Of a stretch of 64,000 nucleotides of DNA, positions 17,982 through 27,818 are shown one piece after another. The position numbers were made by a program, and so were the translations under genes. Positions within the stretch are counted from its first letter, which is position 1; every line of letters begins with the position of its first letter. The notes below the pieces were generated by a model. That model was not told the origin of the DNA and made no database searches. It worked only from the letters and a program-made list of their open reading frames with translations. The stretch comes from Chryseobacterium sp. (GTDB lineage Bacteria; Bacteroidota; Bacteroidia; Flavobacteriales; Weeksellaceae), in NCBI GenBank assembly GCA_031277615.1, contig JAITMC010000003.1, positions 1 through 64,000 of the forward strand, given 5' to 3'.

Positions 17982-18947
17982 TTATTTTTTTAATGCCTTA
18001 TCCAATTCCTGTCTGAAAATTTCGGGCTGGTCTACCCATATATTATGTCCTGCCGATTTGATCAGTCTGAAATCAATTTTCTTATAGTTTTTAATGAGCT
18101 CCTGGTGCACTTCACCATTAAAATCCAGGAAATCATGATCACCAAAAATCAGGGTGGTTTTGGAATTGTCGTTAAGCCATTTCCTGTAATCATACCTCCA
18201 GTTTACACTTTCTGTCATTACAGATGCGTCTTCCTTATAATAATGAAAGCCACCACGCATCAGTTTATACCGGTCAACTTTATAGATATTGGAGGCTGCA
18301 AAAGCCATGCGGTTGAAGTCTGATCGTTCCCGGTCACTTGTAAACTTTCCTTTCAGTTCCTTATATCTTTTGTAAATGGGTAATTCTTTAACTTCAGGTC
18401 TTGAGTTCAGATATTTGATCTGGTCCTGTGTCCTTTTTGAAAAAACACCTTCCTGACTGTCTGCTTTTGAAGGAATTGCTCCTACTAAAACCAGGTTTGA
18501 GATCTTCTCAGGATGCTGGCTGAGGTATTCCATCGCTACCAGGGTTCCCATTGAGTGCGCCATTACTTTTACCTTTTTATTCCCTAGCTGTCTGATCAGC
18601 AAATCCAGATCGGAAACATTTTTCTGAAAAGTAAGTTTCTCCTTTGGAGCAGGTGAAAGAAGAGAACCTCTCTGATCATAAAGCACAAAATGATATGTAT
18701 TTTCAAGGCCCTGAAGCGCATCAAGCATATAATCGTGGTTGGCTCCGAATCCGCCATGAATTACCACCACCGTATCTTTTCCGGTACCCAGTTCCCGCAC
18801 ATAAATGTCCTGGTTATATACATCAAGACTATCAGGAGTTCTCAGGTACCATTCGGTATAATCCTTACTCTGGGCAAAAGATAAACTGAACAATCCGGTA
18901 AAACAAAGGAATACAACACTCAGTAGCTGCGTCGTCATGGTTTTCAT
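17982..18947 (-). CDS. Secreted alpha/beta hydrolase, proline-iminopeptidase-like
   Basis: 321 residues with signal peptide (to about 26). Full catalytic set visible: oxyanion HGGFGANHDY (about 64-73), Ser132 in VMAHSMGTLVAMEYL, Asp in LIFGDHDFLDFNG and His in SAGHNIWVDQP. DQRGSLLSP (about 91-99) is typical of proline iminopeptidases (family S33). A second Met three codons in (MTTQLL) is an alternative start. Single gene with its own terminator. Peptidase activity is a family inference; a non-peptide ester is also possible. Confidence 0.78.
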   Translation of the reverse strand: MKTMTTQLLSVVFLCFTGLFSLSFAQSKDYTEWYLRTPDSLDVYNQDIYVRELGTGKDTVVVIHGGFGANHDYMLDALQGLENTYHFVLYDQRGSLLSPAPKEKLTFQKNVSDLDLLIRQLGNKKVKVMAHSMGTLVAMEYLSQHPEKISNLVLVGAIPSKADSQEGVFSKRTQDQIKYLNSRPEVKELPIYKRYKELKGKFTSDRERSDFNRMAFAASNIYKVDRYKLMRGGFHYYKEDASVMTESVNWRYDYRKWLNDNSKTTLIFGDHDFLDFNGEVHQELIKNYKKIDFRLIKSAGHNIWVDQPEIFRQELDKALKK

Positions 18948-19453
18948 AGAGTCGTTTTTTTAGTAATCCGCCCTAAAGGACGGTATTTATTTTAGTTAAA
19001 ATATGGAATAGCAAAGGTACTAAAAGACAATACTCAATCCAAACGGGCTGGTCTTATAGGAATAACATATCTTCGGAAGCAAATCTAAAATAGGAAAAAG
19101 CTTCATACAATATAATTTTTCAGATCAGAATGAATATTTTATATCACAAAGAATTCGTGTGATTGAGTTCAAAGCGTAAAGAAGAGCGGCTTACCGTTGA
19201 AGATACCTTATGATTATCCATACGCTTATCGGATCAACGGAGTTGATTCCATTCTTTGCTTCTTAAAATCAACATTCCGGTTCGTAAACGTTGCGTTTCC
19301 CCAAAAGAATCTCCATCATTCAATTAAGATTCTGATTAAAGTTAAAATATATCAGGAAGAAAAAATCAGTTTACCCGCTGCTTGTATATTTAATAAGAAA
19401 AAATAAACTGCTTCCGTCAGCAGACAGAAACAGTTCTATGTTCTATATTCCGG
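18948..19453. other. Intergenic, 506 nt, with repeat A copy 2
   Basis: Contains repeat A copy 2 (19195-19274). No gene seen; the short frame across the repeat has no support. Confidence 0.6.
19195..19274. repeat. Interspersed repeat A, copy 2
   Basis: Begins GTTGAAGATACC, then TTATCCATACGCTT, ATCAACGGAGTTGATTC and ends AAAATCAACA. The leading GTTGA and trailing ATCAAC look like short inverted ends. More diverged than copies 1 and 3 at the left. Confidence 0.72.
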
Positions 19454-20467
19454 TTAAGGTTGGGACGGAGCACTTGAAAAAGGCCTTTCTGCCCGCGGAA
19501 AACCTTTGTAAACAGTTCTGTGTAGATGCAACGCGTCATCTCCCGGGTAATAAGTTGAGTCATAGCCCCCTGAAAATATAAACCGGAAATAAGCTTTGGT
19601 ATTTTTTATCCTGTCAAGTTCTTTCGGATCCTGAAAACCAGGCGTAGGGATAGGTTCCGGAACTTTAACAGGAATTCCGTTTCTGGTTTTTGCAGCCGGT
19701 TTCGGAGCCTCAGCATCAATGCTGAAAGCAATACTGTTTGCACCGCTATCATAAGTTCCCGTTATTGTTGCAGGTTTATTAGTTTTATCAGTATAACTTA
19801 CTTTAAAATGAATATCATCGGTGAATTCAATCTTATGAGACTGTTTCTCCTTGGTTAGTTTCAGATCCAGTTCATTTTGGTCAGAATAAGAACGGGATTC
19901 GGTATAATCCGAAGTGAAATACCACGTTGTATTCTGTAAAGGATAGGCTGTGGATATCGGAAAATCATGGTTGCCGGTTGAAATCCCAAACCTGGTTCCC
20001 TTCTTATAAGTCAGCATAAACTTCACCTGATGAAATTTCCGCTGATCAACCAGCGTATCTTTGTCTATAAGAAACTGATTGATGACATCTTTAGCCTTAT
20101 ATTCATAGAGGTTATCATTGATCTTTACCAGCCAGGCATTCTTATCCTGTAACCGCTTTCTGAAATGGGTGAGATGGCTCTCCGTAAGATAACTGACCGT
20201 AAGCTTATTGTCGGTTTCAGTGGAAGAGGTAGACAGGATAACCTGCTCTTTTGACACGGGATGAACATATACCGTATCATTAACGGCCTCAAATCCTTTC
20301 TTCGTAAGATAAGTTCCGTTTAAAACGGCAAGACGGCTGCTCTCAATACCTTCATCCGTAAACAAATGTCTGAAGTTAAGCGGATAAAATTCCTGGGCGG
20401 AAACAGTATTGTAGAAGCATAATGCAAGAATGGCTCCTGATTTTAGGATATTTTGTTTTTTGAACAT
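19454..20467 (-). CDS. Secreted protein of unknown function
   Basis: 337 residues with signal peptide (hydrophobic run to about 24, ending VSAQ). The mature part is beta-rich and charged, with NTTWYFTSDYTESRSYSDQ and FTDDIHFKVSYTDKTNKPATITGTYD mid-protein, and a Pro-rich basic linker (AEAPKPAAKTRNGIPVKV) before the last 60 residues (YFRFIFSGGYDSTYYPGDDA). I do not recognise the family; likely envelope-located. No close operon partner. Confidence 0.6.
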   Translation of the reverse strand: MFKKQNILKSGAILALCFYNTVSAQEFYPLNFRHLFTDEGIESSRLAVLNGTYLTKKGFEAVNDTVYVHPVSKEQVILSTSSTETDNKLTVSYLTESHLTHFRKRLQDKNAWLVKINDNLYEYKAKDVINQFLIDKDTLVDQRKFHQVKFMLTYKKGTRFGISTGNHDFPISTAYPLQNTTWYFTSDYTESRSYSDQNELDLKLTKEKQSHKIEFTDDIHFKVSYTDKTNKPATITGTYDSGANSIAFSIDAEAPKPAAKTRNGIPVKVPEPIPTPGFQDPKELDRIKNTKAYFRFIFSGGYDSTYYPGDDALHLHRTVYKGFPRAERPFSSAPSQP

Positions 20468-20740
20468 GGTATAACTTATTAATTTTCATCATTTAAGTTT
20501 CAGGAAAAATAATCCCTGATAGTACGGACTTCGGAAACTTAAAAGAAGTCTGAAACAGTCCGGAAAATTAAACATTTTAAATGAGATTGTTCCATTCTGA
20601 ATATCGTATTGATGATATTTGTTGTCCGGTATCTGCCATGTCTTTTGATTCAGGAGATTTTAACATTGTTTATTCTACATTCTCATGGCTAATTTTAATA
20701 TCTTTACCGCCGCTAACACACTAAATTAAAAATAGATCTT

Positions 20741-21283
20741 ATGAAGATGAAACCACTTACTTTAATCTTAACCGTTGTTTTTCAATTGGTGAGCTTAACG
20801 GCTTTTTCACAGAAAACAGCAGGACTGAATTCTTTACTGAATAAAAATTCAGAATTTATCTTTCCGCAGACTCCGGAAAAGATGGCGGCAGCATTGAAGA
20901 CCAAAACCGATTTCTATGAGGATGCCAACGATGAGAAATATGCCAAATGGATGACAAAATCAGGACTGGAACTGTACTGCAGTCTCGGAAAAAATAATGC
21001 AATCAATGAAATGTTCTTTGATATTCCGGATAACCGGTCTCTGGTGATTGAAGGTCTTCCTTTCGGTCTCGCGCTGAACAAAACCACATTACAGGAAGCA
21101 AAAACCAAATTCAGCAGCAATGGTGCCAAAACTCAGCCGCTGGGAGAAGACAGTGAATTTTCAGGAGGTTCAAAACTGACCTTTAAAAAAGGCGAACGAT
21201 ATGTAACTTTGCTTTTCGACAGCAAGAGCCTTTTAAAATCGGTGGGAATTACCCAGGAACTTATTGATCCTGCTGCGAATTAA
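20741..21283 (+). CDS. Secreted protein of unknown function
   Basis: 180 residues with signal peptide (to about 23, LTAFSQ). Mature sequence of mixed fold: LYCSLGKNNAINEMFFDIPDN, GLPFGLALNKTTLQEAKTKF, GGSKLTFKKGERYVTLLFDSKSLLKSVGI. The layout of a GLPFGL-type helix followed by a final beta pair recalls small lipoprotein-like stand-alone modules, but I cannot name one. A clear terminator follows. Neighbour at 21508 is also a secreted protein of similar size with no obvious sequence match. Confidence 0.6.
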   Translation: MKMKPLTLILTVVFQLVSLTAFSQKTAGLNSLLNKNSEFIFPQTPEKMAAALKTKTDFYEDANDEKYAKWMTKSGLELYCSLGKNNAINEMFFDIPDNRSLVIEGLPFGLALNKTTLQEAKTKFSSNGAKTQPLGEDSEFSGGSKLTFKKGERYVTLLFDSKSLLKSVGITQELIDPAAN

Positions 21284-21317
21284 CGGGAGAAAATTTTTAA
21301 ATAAATTCAAAAAAATA

Positions 21318-21350
21318 AAAAGCCTTCAACTTCAGTGTTAGAAGGCTTTT
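21318..21350 (+). terminator. Terminator after the 180-aa gene
   Basis: AAAAGCCTTC (21318-21327) pairs with GAAGGCTTTT (21341-21350); T-rich on both sides. Confidence 0.8.
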
Positions 21351-21507
21351 CTAGTGATTATTGATGTCTTCTGTTTAAAATAGATTCACCTCTAAAGCGT
21401 TCATTTCCATGCTGAACATATCATCTTCTTGTGCAGATGGATATCAAACCTGTTTTTGGTGTGTTTTTTGCTGAAGTGTGAGCAAATAAAAAAATAACGA
21501 TTTTAAG

Positions 21508-22095
21508 ATGAAAATTTCTTATTTAGGAACAGGAATTATAAGTGCAGCAATGATGCTGGCGGTAGGATCCAATGCTGTTTTTGGCCGCCAGATCCAGTCA
21601 GCCGGTGCCACAGAAAAAGTACAGACCGATTCAGATTCTCTGAAAGTGCTGAACTTAGCCAAAGATCTGAAAAAACTGAAACCACTCAGTGCCGGTGATT
21701 TTAAAAGTAAATTCAAAAAAGAGATCAACGGTTACCAACTTACGGAAGCAACAGCTTTTGAAGACAATGATACCGGCTCGTATGCCACCGCCAATTATAA
21801 AAAAGGGTCCAAAAACGTGTATCTGATGGTGAAAGACGGTGCAGGAGCGGGTTCGGAAGAAGTCAAAGAAAGCCTGTTAAGCTACCTGGAGTTAAAGAAA
21901 ATAGAAGAACCGGAAGATAAAACCAATATCAAAAGCTATAAAGGCTGGCAGGTTTACTTCGATTATAGTATGTATGAAAATGATCAACTTACGAGCATTC
22001 AGTATCTGGAAGGAAACCGGTTTTCCATAGTGGCTTCCGGAAATAATGTCCCGATTGAAGAATTAAAAGGTCTTTTGGACCACCTCAGCTTATAA
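21508..22095 (+). CDS. Secreted protein of unknown function
   Basis: 195 residues. N-terminal hydrophobic segment (about 8-25) ending VFGRQIQS acts as a signal peptide or anchor. The mature part has KKLKPLSAGDFKSKF, an alternating TGSYATANYKKGSKNVYLMVKDG, and SYKGWQVYFDYSMYENDQLTSIQYLEGNRFSIVASG, a single alpha/beta module. Not recognised. Single gene followed by a bidirectional terminator shared with the convergent T9SS gene. Confidence 0.6.
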   Translation: MKISYLGTGIISAAMMLAVGSNAVFGRQIQSAGATEKVQTDSDSLKVLNLAKDLKKLKPLSAGDFKSKFKKEINGYQLTEATAFEDNDTGSYATANYKKGSKNVYLMVKDGAGAGSEEVKESLLSYLELKKIEEPEDKTNIKSYKGWQVYFDYSMYENDQLTSIQYLEGNRFSIVASGNNVPIEELKGLLDHLSL

Positions 22096-22120
22096 AATAA
22101 AACGACAGCTATATAAATAA

Positions 22121-22146
22121 CCCCGGCTTATTGTAATAGGCCGGGG
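22121..22146. terminator. Bidirectional terminator
   Basis: CCCCGGC (22121-22127) pairs with GCCGGGG (22140-22146), flanked by A and T runs, between convergent genes. Confidence 0.8.
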
Positions 22147-22169
22147 TTTGTATGAATATTAAAACAGTA

Positions 22170-24272
22170 CTATTCTCTGTTTTTCACCATGATCCATCCA
22201 CTATAAGTGATCGGGGTGCTATTTTTATCATTTTCATTCCAGCTGATGGAATACCAGTAGGTACCCGTAGGAACTTTTTTCCCGGTTAAGGTTCCGTCCC
22301 ATTGATAGCCGTTGAACTTATTCGCTTCATGAATTTTGTTTCCATACCGGTTATACACTGTAAACACCAGGTTCTGTTTGTTGGCCAGGGCAGAATAATC
22401 GATGGCATCATTCACGTTATCTCCGTTGGGAGTAATCACGTTGATAAGATTAGGCACTACAACCGATATTCCGATCGCAACGCAGTTAAACGCGTCTTTT
22501 ACATAGATTTTATGATCCCCTCTGGATAAATTGGTAAACACATTGGAAGGCTGCCAGTTAATATTGTCCATAGAGTAGGAGTAAGGTGGTTTTCCCCCTT
22601 TTACATTCACGGTAATCGTATTATTGGTCACCTTAATCTCGGATATGACAGGCTGTTCAGAAGCACGGATCGTTACTTTCTGTAACGTAATACACTTTCC
22701 GGTTTTGAGCTTAACCCAGTAAGTTCCTACACCTGCATTGCTGATCGATTGTGTGGTCGCTCCCGTGCTCCACTCATAGCCGTCAAAACCAGGTCCCGCG
22801 TCCAGAGTAGTCGTATCTTCAACACAAATGACTTTGTCTTTTAAAACACTTGACTGTACAGGAGGAAGGACAATCAGGTTTACTTTAGCAATAGCATAGC
22901 AACCCTGCTGATTGAATACTTTAATATACACCACGCTGTTTGAGGATACATAATCAAGTGGTGTTAGTATTTCATTAGTTCCATTGGTGGCATCGGTAAG
23001 AGTGCGGTAATATCTTTTAGTAACCCCTGTCGCAGCAGTAACATTGGCCGTTGTAAGGTCGAATGACGCTGTTGAAGGATTCTCTTCAAGGAAACAGCTT
23101 CTTAGGGTGGCTTCGGTAACAGTTACCACAGGCTGGAAACGAAGGTTGATCTGTGCAATATCACTACATCCGAGTGCCGAAGTTACCTTCACGAAAACAC
23201 TGCCTTCTCCTGAAACATACTGTGTAATAGCCGGCCCTATGATCTGGTTGATATCCTGATTCAGGTCAGCCATGGTAGGATAGTAGCGTTTGGTTGCCGT
23301 AGGATCTGCAATAACATTAGCAGTACTGAGGTCAAAAGTTGCCGTACCTGCATTATTGTTATTACATTGAGTGAGGGTAGCGCTGGTGGCGCGGATACTC
23401 CGGTCGACAAATTTAAATTGGCCGGATCTTGAACATACGGCAGCATTAGGATTCGTATTATCTGGGTTACGATAGATAATTCTGTAGTGATAGGTTGTGG
23501 TTGTATTTACTGTAGCAGTTGTGAGCGGATTAGCTCCTGTAAGCACATCATTGATCGAGTTGTGATAGGTCACCTCAAAAAGAGAGCTGTTTCCGTTAAT
23601 AATACCCGCAGTAAGGCTGGTAAAATCAAAAGGAACATTAAGGCCTGTACACAAGAATATCTGATTAGGCTGAGCAGGATCTGCTGCCGGAACTCCAGGT
23701 GGTATAAAAGGATTGGGTGCCAGAACGGGATCATTGAAACCGGATTCCAGGCTTGCCGTACCGGTCCATTGTAACCTGAAACCGTATGGTGAAGTTTCCC
23801 AATTATCAATTACCAGATAAAAAGTATCACCCGCTACTGCATCTACATAGGGAGACCACACCCCTTGATTGCCAGCCCCGGGAGGTATAGTCAAAGATAA
23901 GCCGGTAGGAACTCCTGATCCTGCATAATTGCACCTTAAAGGGGCTATATATTGGTTTTGAGCATTCACTAAAGAAGGACAGCCTCCGTTGGTAGGACCA
24001 TACAAGGCAAAATCATAGTCGGTAGGGACATTAGGGTTTAGGGTAAAGGCTAAAGTTCCGGATTGAGTTACCGTAAAAGTATACCACACCGTAAACTGTT
24101 CTCCACTACCCATACAGCTGTTTGTTTTAATATCTTCCTTGATATTTCCCCAGCCGGAAGGAGTATAGGAAATCTCGGAATTTCCGCAAAGAGGTATTGC
24201 GGTCACACAGTCACTTTGTGCATAATATAATGTTGACAGTAATAAAAATAAAAGAAATAGTTTTTTTTTCAT
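22170..24272 (-). CDS. Large secreted protein with gliding-type (CHU_C) T9SS sorting domain
   Basis: I start at the ATG giving MKKKLFLLFLLLSTLYYAQS (24272), a clean signal peptide; the frame extends 9 codons further with no signal benefit. About 700 residues. N-terminal region has a jelly-roll-like domain (EQFTVWYTFTVTQSGTLAF, FYLVIDNWETSPYGF). Two repeated units follow (SATLTQCNNNNAGTATFDL and EATLRSCFLEENPSTASFD, each followed by a KRYY block), then a PKD-like section. The end (VITPNGDNVNDAIDY, FTVYNRYGNKIHE, GTYWYSISW) is the gliding-associated CHU_C domain, a type B signal for type IX secretion. Surface or adhesin role inferred. Confidence 0.85.
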   Translation of the reverse strand: MKKKLFLLFLLLSTLYYAQSDCVTAIPLCGNSEISYTPSGWGNIKEDIKTNSCMGSGEQFTVWYTFTVTQSGTLAFTLNPNVPTDYDFALYGPTNGGCPSLVNAQNQYIAPLRCNYAGSGVPTGLSLTIPPGAGNQGVWSPYVDAVAGDTFYLVIDNWETSPYGFRLQWTGTASLESGFNDPVLAPNPFIPPGVPAADPAQPNQIFLCTGLNVPFDFTSLTAGIINGNSSLFEVTYHNSINDVLTGANPLTTATVNTTTTYHYRIIYRNPDNTNPNAAVCSRSGQFKFVDRSIRATSATLTQCNNNNAGTATFDLSTANVIADPTATKRYYPTMADLNQDINQIIGPAITQYVSGEGSVFVKVTSALGCSDIAQINLRFQPVVTVTEATLRSCFLEENPSTASFDLTTANVTAATGVTKRYYRTLTDATNGTNEILTPLDYVSSNSVVYIKVFNQQGCYAIAKVNLIVLPPVQSSVLKDKVICVEDTTTLDAGPGFDGYEWSTGATTQSISNAGVGTYWVKLKTGKCITLQKVTIRASEQPVISEIKVTNNTITVNVKGGKPPYSYSMDNINWQPSNVFTNLSRGDHKIYVKDAFNCVAIGISVVVPNLINVITPNGDNVNDAIDYSALANKQNLVFTVYNRYGNKIHEANKFNGYQWDGTLTGKKVPTGTYWYSISWNENDKNSTPITYSGWIMVKNRE

Positions 24273-24625
24273 AGTTAGATATTTAAAAATTTGCCTCATT
24301 ATGCCTGTTGACTATGAGAGTTAACAGTTGGGTAGAGATAATGATTGATTGTATCCCTAATTGATCAAATATTATTATTATTCACTTTCTGGAATCTGAA
24401 TGTTTAAAATTTACATATTATTTATAGCAATAGCAAATATATAAAAAATGAAGCTTTGTTTTGTGTATTAATATGGTTTATTGGCTTTAATTTGCTTATT
24501 TGATAATTTATGTTGATTTAATACTTGTTTTGTTTAAAAATCGCCAAAAAAATACTATGAAAAGTGTAATATTGTTTATATACTTCATATTTCAATTAAG
24601 CAGGAGATTAATAAACTTTATTAAA
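24273..24625. other. Intergenic, 353 nt, AT-rich
   Basis: Upstream of the T9SS gene and downstream of the minus-strand membrane gene. Very AT-rich, no hairpin of note and no credible gene; the plus-strand frame across 24500-24826 overlaps the membrane protein gene and is a shadow. Confidence 0.55.
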
Positions 24626-25084
24626 TCAATACCCAAACAAACCACTGAATACAACAATACAAAAGATCAGTTCAGCAAGCAGGAGATTCAGGATAACCTG
24701 ATCATTTTTTTTCCGCATAAACATGAGAAAGGTTTCTATAACCATGAATATGATAGCCGGAATTCCAATGCCAAGTGCCATAAAGTAAGCCATATAACCG
24801 GCTCCAAGACGGTCGTTCTGTTGTAGCAGACTGGAATAGGTAATACTACCAACCAAAATGATCAGCAGCAAAATCCCAAACCTGATTAAGAAATGTTTCT
24901 TTAATGCTGAATTTCCCGATATAGGTTGATAAATATAGATCACTGCACAGACTACAAATGCAATCAGGAACAGGAAGCCAAGAATCGAGCGAAACTGTAT
25001 AGGCATACCAAAACTAAGATTGGTGTAGATCCAGCCTAAGATTAAAAAAGAAACAAGGAAAATGACAGCTTTTTTATGGTCCAT
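24626..25084 (-). CDS. Four-helix membrane protein of unknown function
   Basis: 152 residues with four hydrophobic helices at about 6-25, 33-52, 65-85 and 95-118, and a fifth weaker one at the end (LLAELIFCIVVFSGLFGY). No catalytic motif seen. It is 42 nt downstream of the GNAT gene in the same direction and may be cotranscribed. Family not recognised. Confidence 0.6.
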   Translation of the reverse strand: MDHKKAVIFLVSFLILGWIYTNLSFGMPIQFRSILGFLFLIAFVVCAVIYIYQPISGNSALKKHFLIRFGILLLIILVGSITYSSLLQQNDRLGAGYMAYFMALGIGIPAIIFMVIETFLMFMRKKNDQVILNLLLAELIFCIVVFSGLFGY

Positions 25085-25126
25085 AAGATCAGGGATATTA
25101 ATTTTTATATGAGTTGACGATGATTT

Positions 25127-25681
25127 TTAATCTTCTCTGCGGTTTTTCCATTCCCATTGCAGCAGGGAATAACAGTCGGAGTTTTCATAGTTTCCGTCTA
25201 CGATATAATCTTCCCTCCTGGTACCTTCTTTTGTAAAGCCGTACCGAAGTAATAGCTTTACAGAGGGTATATTCCAGTCTGCAACAAGTGCTTCAATCCG
25301 GTGCAGATTCATATTATGGAAACCGAAATGAAGAACTTCTTTCAGGGCTTCGGTCATCAGGCCTTTGCATTTATCGGCTTCATTTCTGAGGCTGTAAAAT
25401 AGTTCGGCTCTGTGATGCGAGGTATTCCAGGTATGAAATCCGCATTCTCCAACCGGAATATTATTTTCTTTGTCAATCAGCAGAAAAAAGAGCATTGAAA
25501 AACGGAAAGTTTCCATTCCCTGTTCATGCATTTTCTTAAAATGTTCATACCCTTTATCGTCAAAACCAAAAAAACCGATGATTTCCTGCTTGGTTTGAGT
25601 CGCATAAAGTTCGTGGATCAGGGCCGGACTGATGCTTTTTAAAATAAGCCGCTCAGTGCCGATCTCAGTTATTTCGGTCAT
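25127..25681 (-). CDS. GNAT-family N-acetyltransferase (RimJ/RimL-like)
   Basis: 184 residues. ITEIGTERLILKSIS start is typical for RimJ/RimL-type enzymes. Acetyl-CoA region: AELFYSLRNEADKCKGLMTEALKEVLHFGF; then LHRIEALVADWNIPSVKLLLRYGFTKEGTRRE, the usual family ending. It acetylates an amine, perhaps a protein N-terminus or small molecule. Substrate unknown. The canonical Q/R-x-x-G-x-G/A loop is degenerate here (EADKCKG). Confidence 0.85.
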   Translation of the reverse strand: MTEITEIGTERLILKSISPALIHELYATQTKQEIIGFFGFDDKGYEHFKKMHEQGMETFRFSMLFFLLIDKENNIPVGECGFHTWNTSHHRAELFYSLRNEADKCKGLMTEALKEVLHFGFHNMNLHRIEALVADWNIPSVKLLLRYGFTKEGTRREDYIVDGNYENSDCYSLLQWEWKNRRED

Positions 25682-25963
25682 GTCGAGTTATGTTTAGGGC
25701 TCTTTTCAATAAAAATAGCCGCTCATGATTGCATTTGTTTTCATTCAAATATAATCATTTGTAACGACATCATCTCATCGCCTTTTTATCATCAGAATTG
25801 TAATGGATAAAGTATCGAAAATATTTAGGGGAAAATTAAAAACTTTGTTTATTTCATTCATTTTCTGAAATCCTTTATTCATTACTTTATTTCCTGAGTC
25901 TGTCGGTTTCCTGTTGAATAAAATGAACCGTTGTTATAGCTTTGATCCATCAAAACAGAACTT

Positions 25964-26713
25964 ATGAACAGAGAACTTATTTTTCTAAGAACCTTTGCTT
26001 TTGCGGCAGTTATCGGAATTGTTTTCCTTACCGCATCGGCGTTCAAGACAGACGGACATCAGAAATTTACCGAAATAGACGTAGAAAGGATCAATATTGT
26101 TGAAAAAGACGGAACGGTAAAGATGATCATTACCAATGTAGGAAAATTCCCGAATGGAGATGACAAGGTCAACGGGAGCTCTCCCAATAAAACCCGTAAA
26201 AAAAGATCAGGAATGTTGTTTTTCAATGAAGAAGGAATCGAATGCGGAGGCTTTATTTATGACGGACAAAAAAATAAAAACGGTCACAGCTCAGGACTTT
26301 CTCTTACCTATGACCAGTATGATGGCGACCAGGTCATGCAGCTGCTGACCCAGGACTATCAGAAAGGAGATCAGAGAATCGTTGCCAGCGGACTGTACTT
26401 CAACGACCGTCCGAAAAAAGAATCCCAGATCAGGACCGGGGAAATTATGGAAGAACTGGATGCCCTGAAAAATGATCCCGCAGCCCGACAGAAAAAATAC
26501 AGGGAATATGAAGAACAGGAACTGATAGGAGGCGCCCCGCGAATGATGCTGGGAAAAACAAAAGATGAAAATAACGGCCTGTTCTTATTTGACAGCAAAG
26601 GGCAGCCGAGGGCCAGATTTTGTGTAGACAAAAACAACGAAGCGAAACTTGACTTCCTGGATGATAAAGGAAACGTTACCGCATCATTCCCCGAAAAAAA
26701 AGATGGTAAATAA
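25964..26713 (+). CDS. Membrane-anchored protein of unknown function
   Basis: 249 residues. One N-terminal hydrophobic helix (about 8-26, FAFAAVIGIVFLTASAF), then a soluble domain with short repeats of a G-rich beta type: INIVEKDGTVKMIITN, RSGMLFFNEEGIECGGFIY, PRMMLGKTKDENNGLFLFDSKGQPRARF and KLDFLDDKGNVTASFP. This repeat recurs in other Bacteroidota hypothetical proteins, but no function is known to me. Single gene ended by a terminator directly before a two-component operon. Confidence 0.6.
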   Translation: MNRELIFLRTFAFAAVIGIVFLTASAFKTDGHQKFTEIDVERINIVEKDGTVKMIITNVGKFPNGDDKVNGSSPNKTRKKRSGMLFFNEEGIECGGFIYDGQKNKNGHSSGLSLTYDQYDGDQVMQLLTQDYQKGDQRIVASGLYFNDRPKKESQIRTGEIMEELDALKNDPAARQKKYREYEEQELIGGAPRMMLGKTKDENNGLFLFDSKGQPRARFCVDKNNEAKLDFLDDKGNVTASFPEKKDGK

Positions 26714-26726
26714 AATTTTAACCCTT

Positions 26727-26760
26727 AAAAATAGTCCTGTGAAAATATAGGACTATTTTT
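26727..26760 (+). terminator. Terminator overlapping a -7-like promoter box
   Basis: AAAAATAGTCCT (26727-26738) pairs with AGGACTATTTTT (26749-26760). The 3' arm and T run also form TATTTTTG (26754-26761), a flavobacterial -7-type box 26 nt ahead of the kinase start. Confidence 0.75.
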
Positions 26761-26786
26761 GCAGCCAAAGACTTTCCGATCAGTTA

Positions 26787-27818
26787 ATGAAAACTATTTT
26801 TAAACACATCAGCCGGAACAGATACTTTCTCGTGTTTGTGCTTTTATTTGCTTACGTCCAGTCTGTGCATACACGGATCAGTGTGAGAAGAACGGTGGAC
26901 TGGTATATTTTTACTCCGGAAGCAGCAGCTCTGACGCTGGTGAGCGCCTGCATGCTGTTTTTTGTGATTGATTTTTTCATTAAAAACTGGCAGAAATCGT
27001 CCACCTTCAGTACTTCGGAGATTGTAAAGATATTCAGTACCTCGCTGCTGGTTTATCTTCTTGTTATGAAAGCCGCCGGATTGATGATTGCCCTTATTTT
27101 TGGCACCGTTGAAAAGAATTTTAACCGCGAAGTGCTGATGATCTCTACGTTTTCAGATCTTCTTGACGGATTTATTTACGGCAGTTTTTTTCTGGCTTAC
27201 CGGTATTACAGAAAAAATACAGCGTACCGGAAACAAATGGCCTTATACCACAAGGCTTTGTCAGACAGCAGGATCAATCAGCTGAAAACACAGCTGAATC
27301 CCCATTTTCTTTTTAATAACCTCAATGTACTGGATCAGCTCATTGAAGAAGATAAACATAAAGCCTCTGATTTTCTGAATGAATTTGCTGAAATTTACCG
27401 ATATGTATTACAGGCTTCCGATCAGAAAACAGTTCCGTTAACAGAGGAATTGGCATTTGCCGAAAAATATTTTAATCTGATCCGTTATAAATATGGGAAT
27501 GCATACATGCTTAGGGTTGTGGATCATGGAAGCCGGGGAGGAGAGGTTGTTCCGTTATCTGTTCAGCTGTTGCTGGAAAATGCTGTTCAGCATAATCTGG
27601 GAACTACAGCAGATCCCGTTCAGATCGTGATTAATACAGATGAAAAAATAACGGTAACCAATACAAGAGTTCCCAAAAGAAATCATAAAAAGACATCAGG
27701 AAGAGCCCTGAATAACCTCAGAGAGCAATATGCCCTGCTCACCAGTCAACAGGTGGAAATTGTAAAGACCGAAACAGAGTTCACCGTAATCATTCCCATT
27801 ATTCAAGCTGAAATATGA
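26787..27818 (+). CDS. LytS-type sensor histidine kinase
   Basis: 343 residues. Four membrane helices (about 12-25, 43-65, 83-108, 120-140) lead to a His_kinase domain (PF06580 type) with QLNPHFLFNNLN, phosphoacceptor His173. The ATPase N box is LLLENAVQHNLG; the G box is short (TSGRALNNLREQY), normal for this class. It phosphorylates the LytTR regulator that overlaps its stop by 4 nt (ATGA). The signal sensed is unknown. Start ATG 26787 follows the terminator of the previous gene. Confidence 0.9.
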   Translation: MKTIFKHISRNRYFLVFVLLFAYVQSVHTRISVRRTVDWYIFTPEAAALTLVSACMLFFVIDFFIKNWQKSSTFSTSEIVKIFSTSLLVYLLVMKAAGLMIALIFGTVEKNFNREVLMISTFSDLLDGFIYGSFFLAYRYYRKNTAYRKQMALYHKALSDSRINQLKTQLNPHFLFNNLNVLDQLIEEDKHKASDFLNEFAEIYRYVLQASDQKTVPLTEELAFAEKYFNLIRYKYGNAYMLRVVDHGSRGGEVVPLSVQLLLENAVQHNLGTTADPVQIVINTDEKITVTNTRVPKRNHKKTSGRALNNLREQYALLTSQQVEIVKTETEFTVIIPIIQAEI

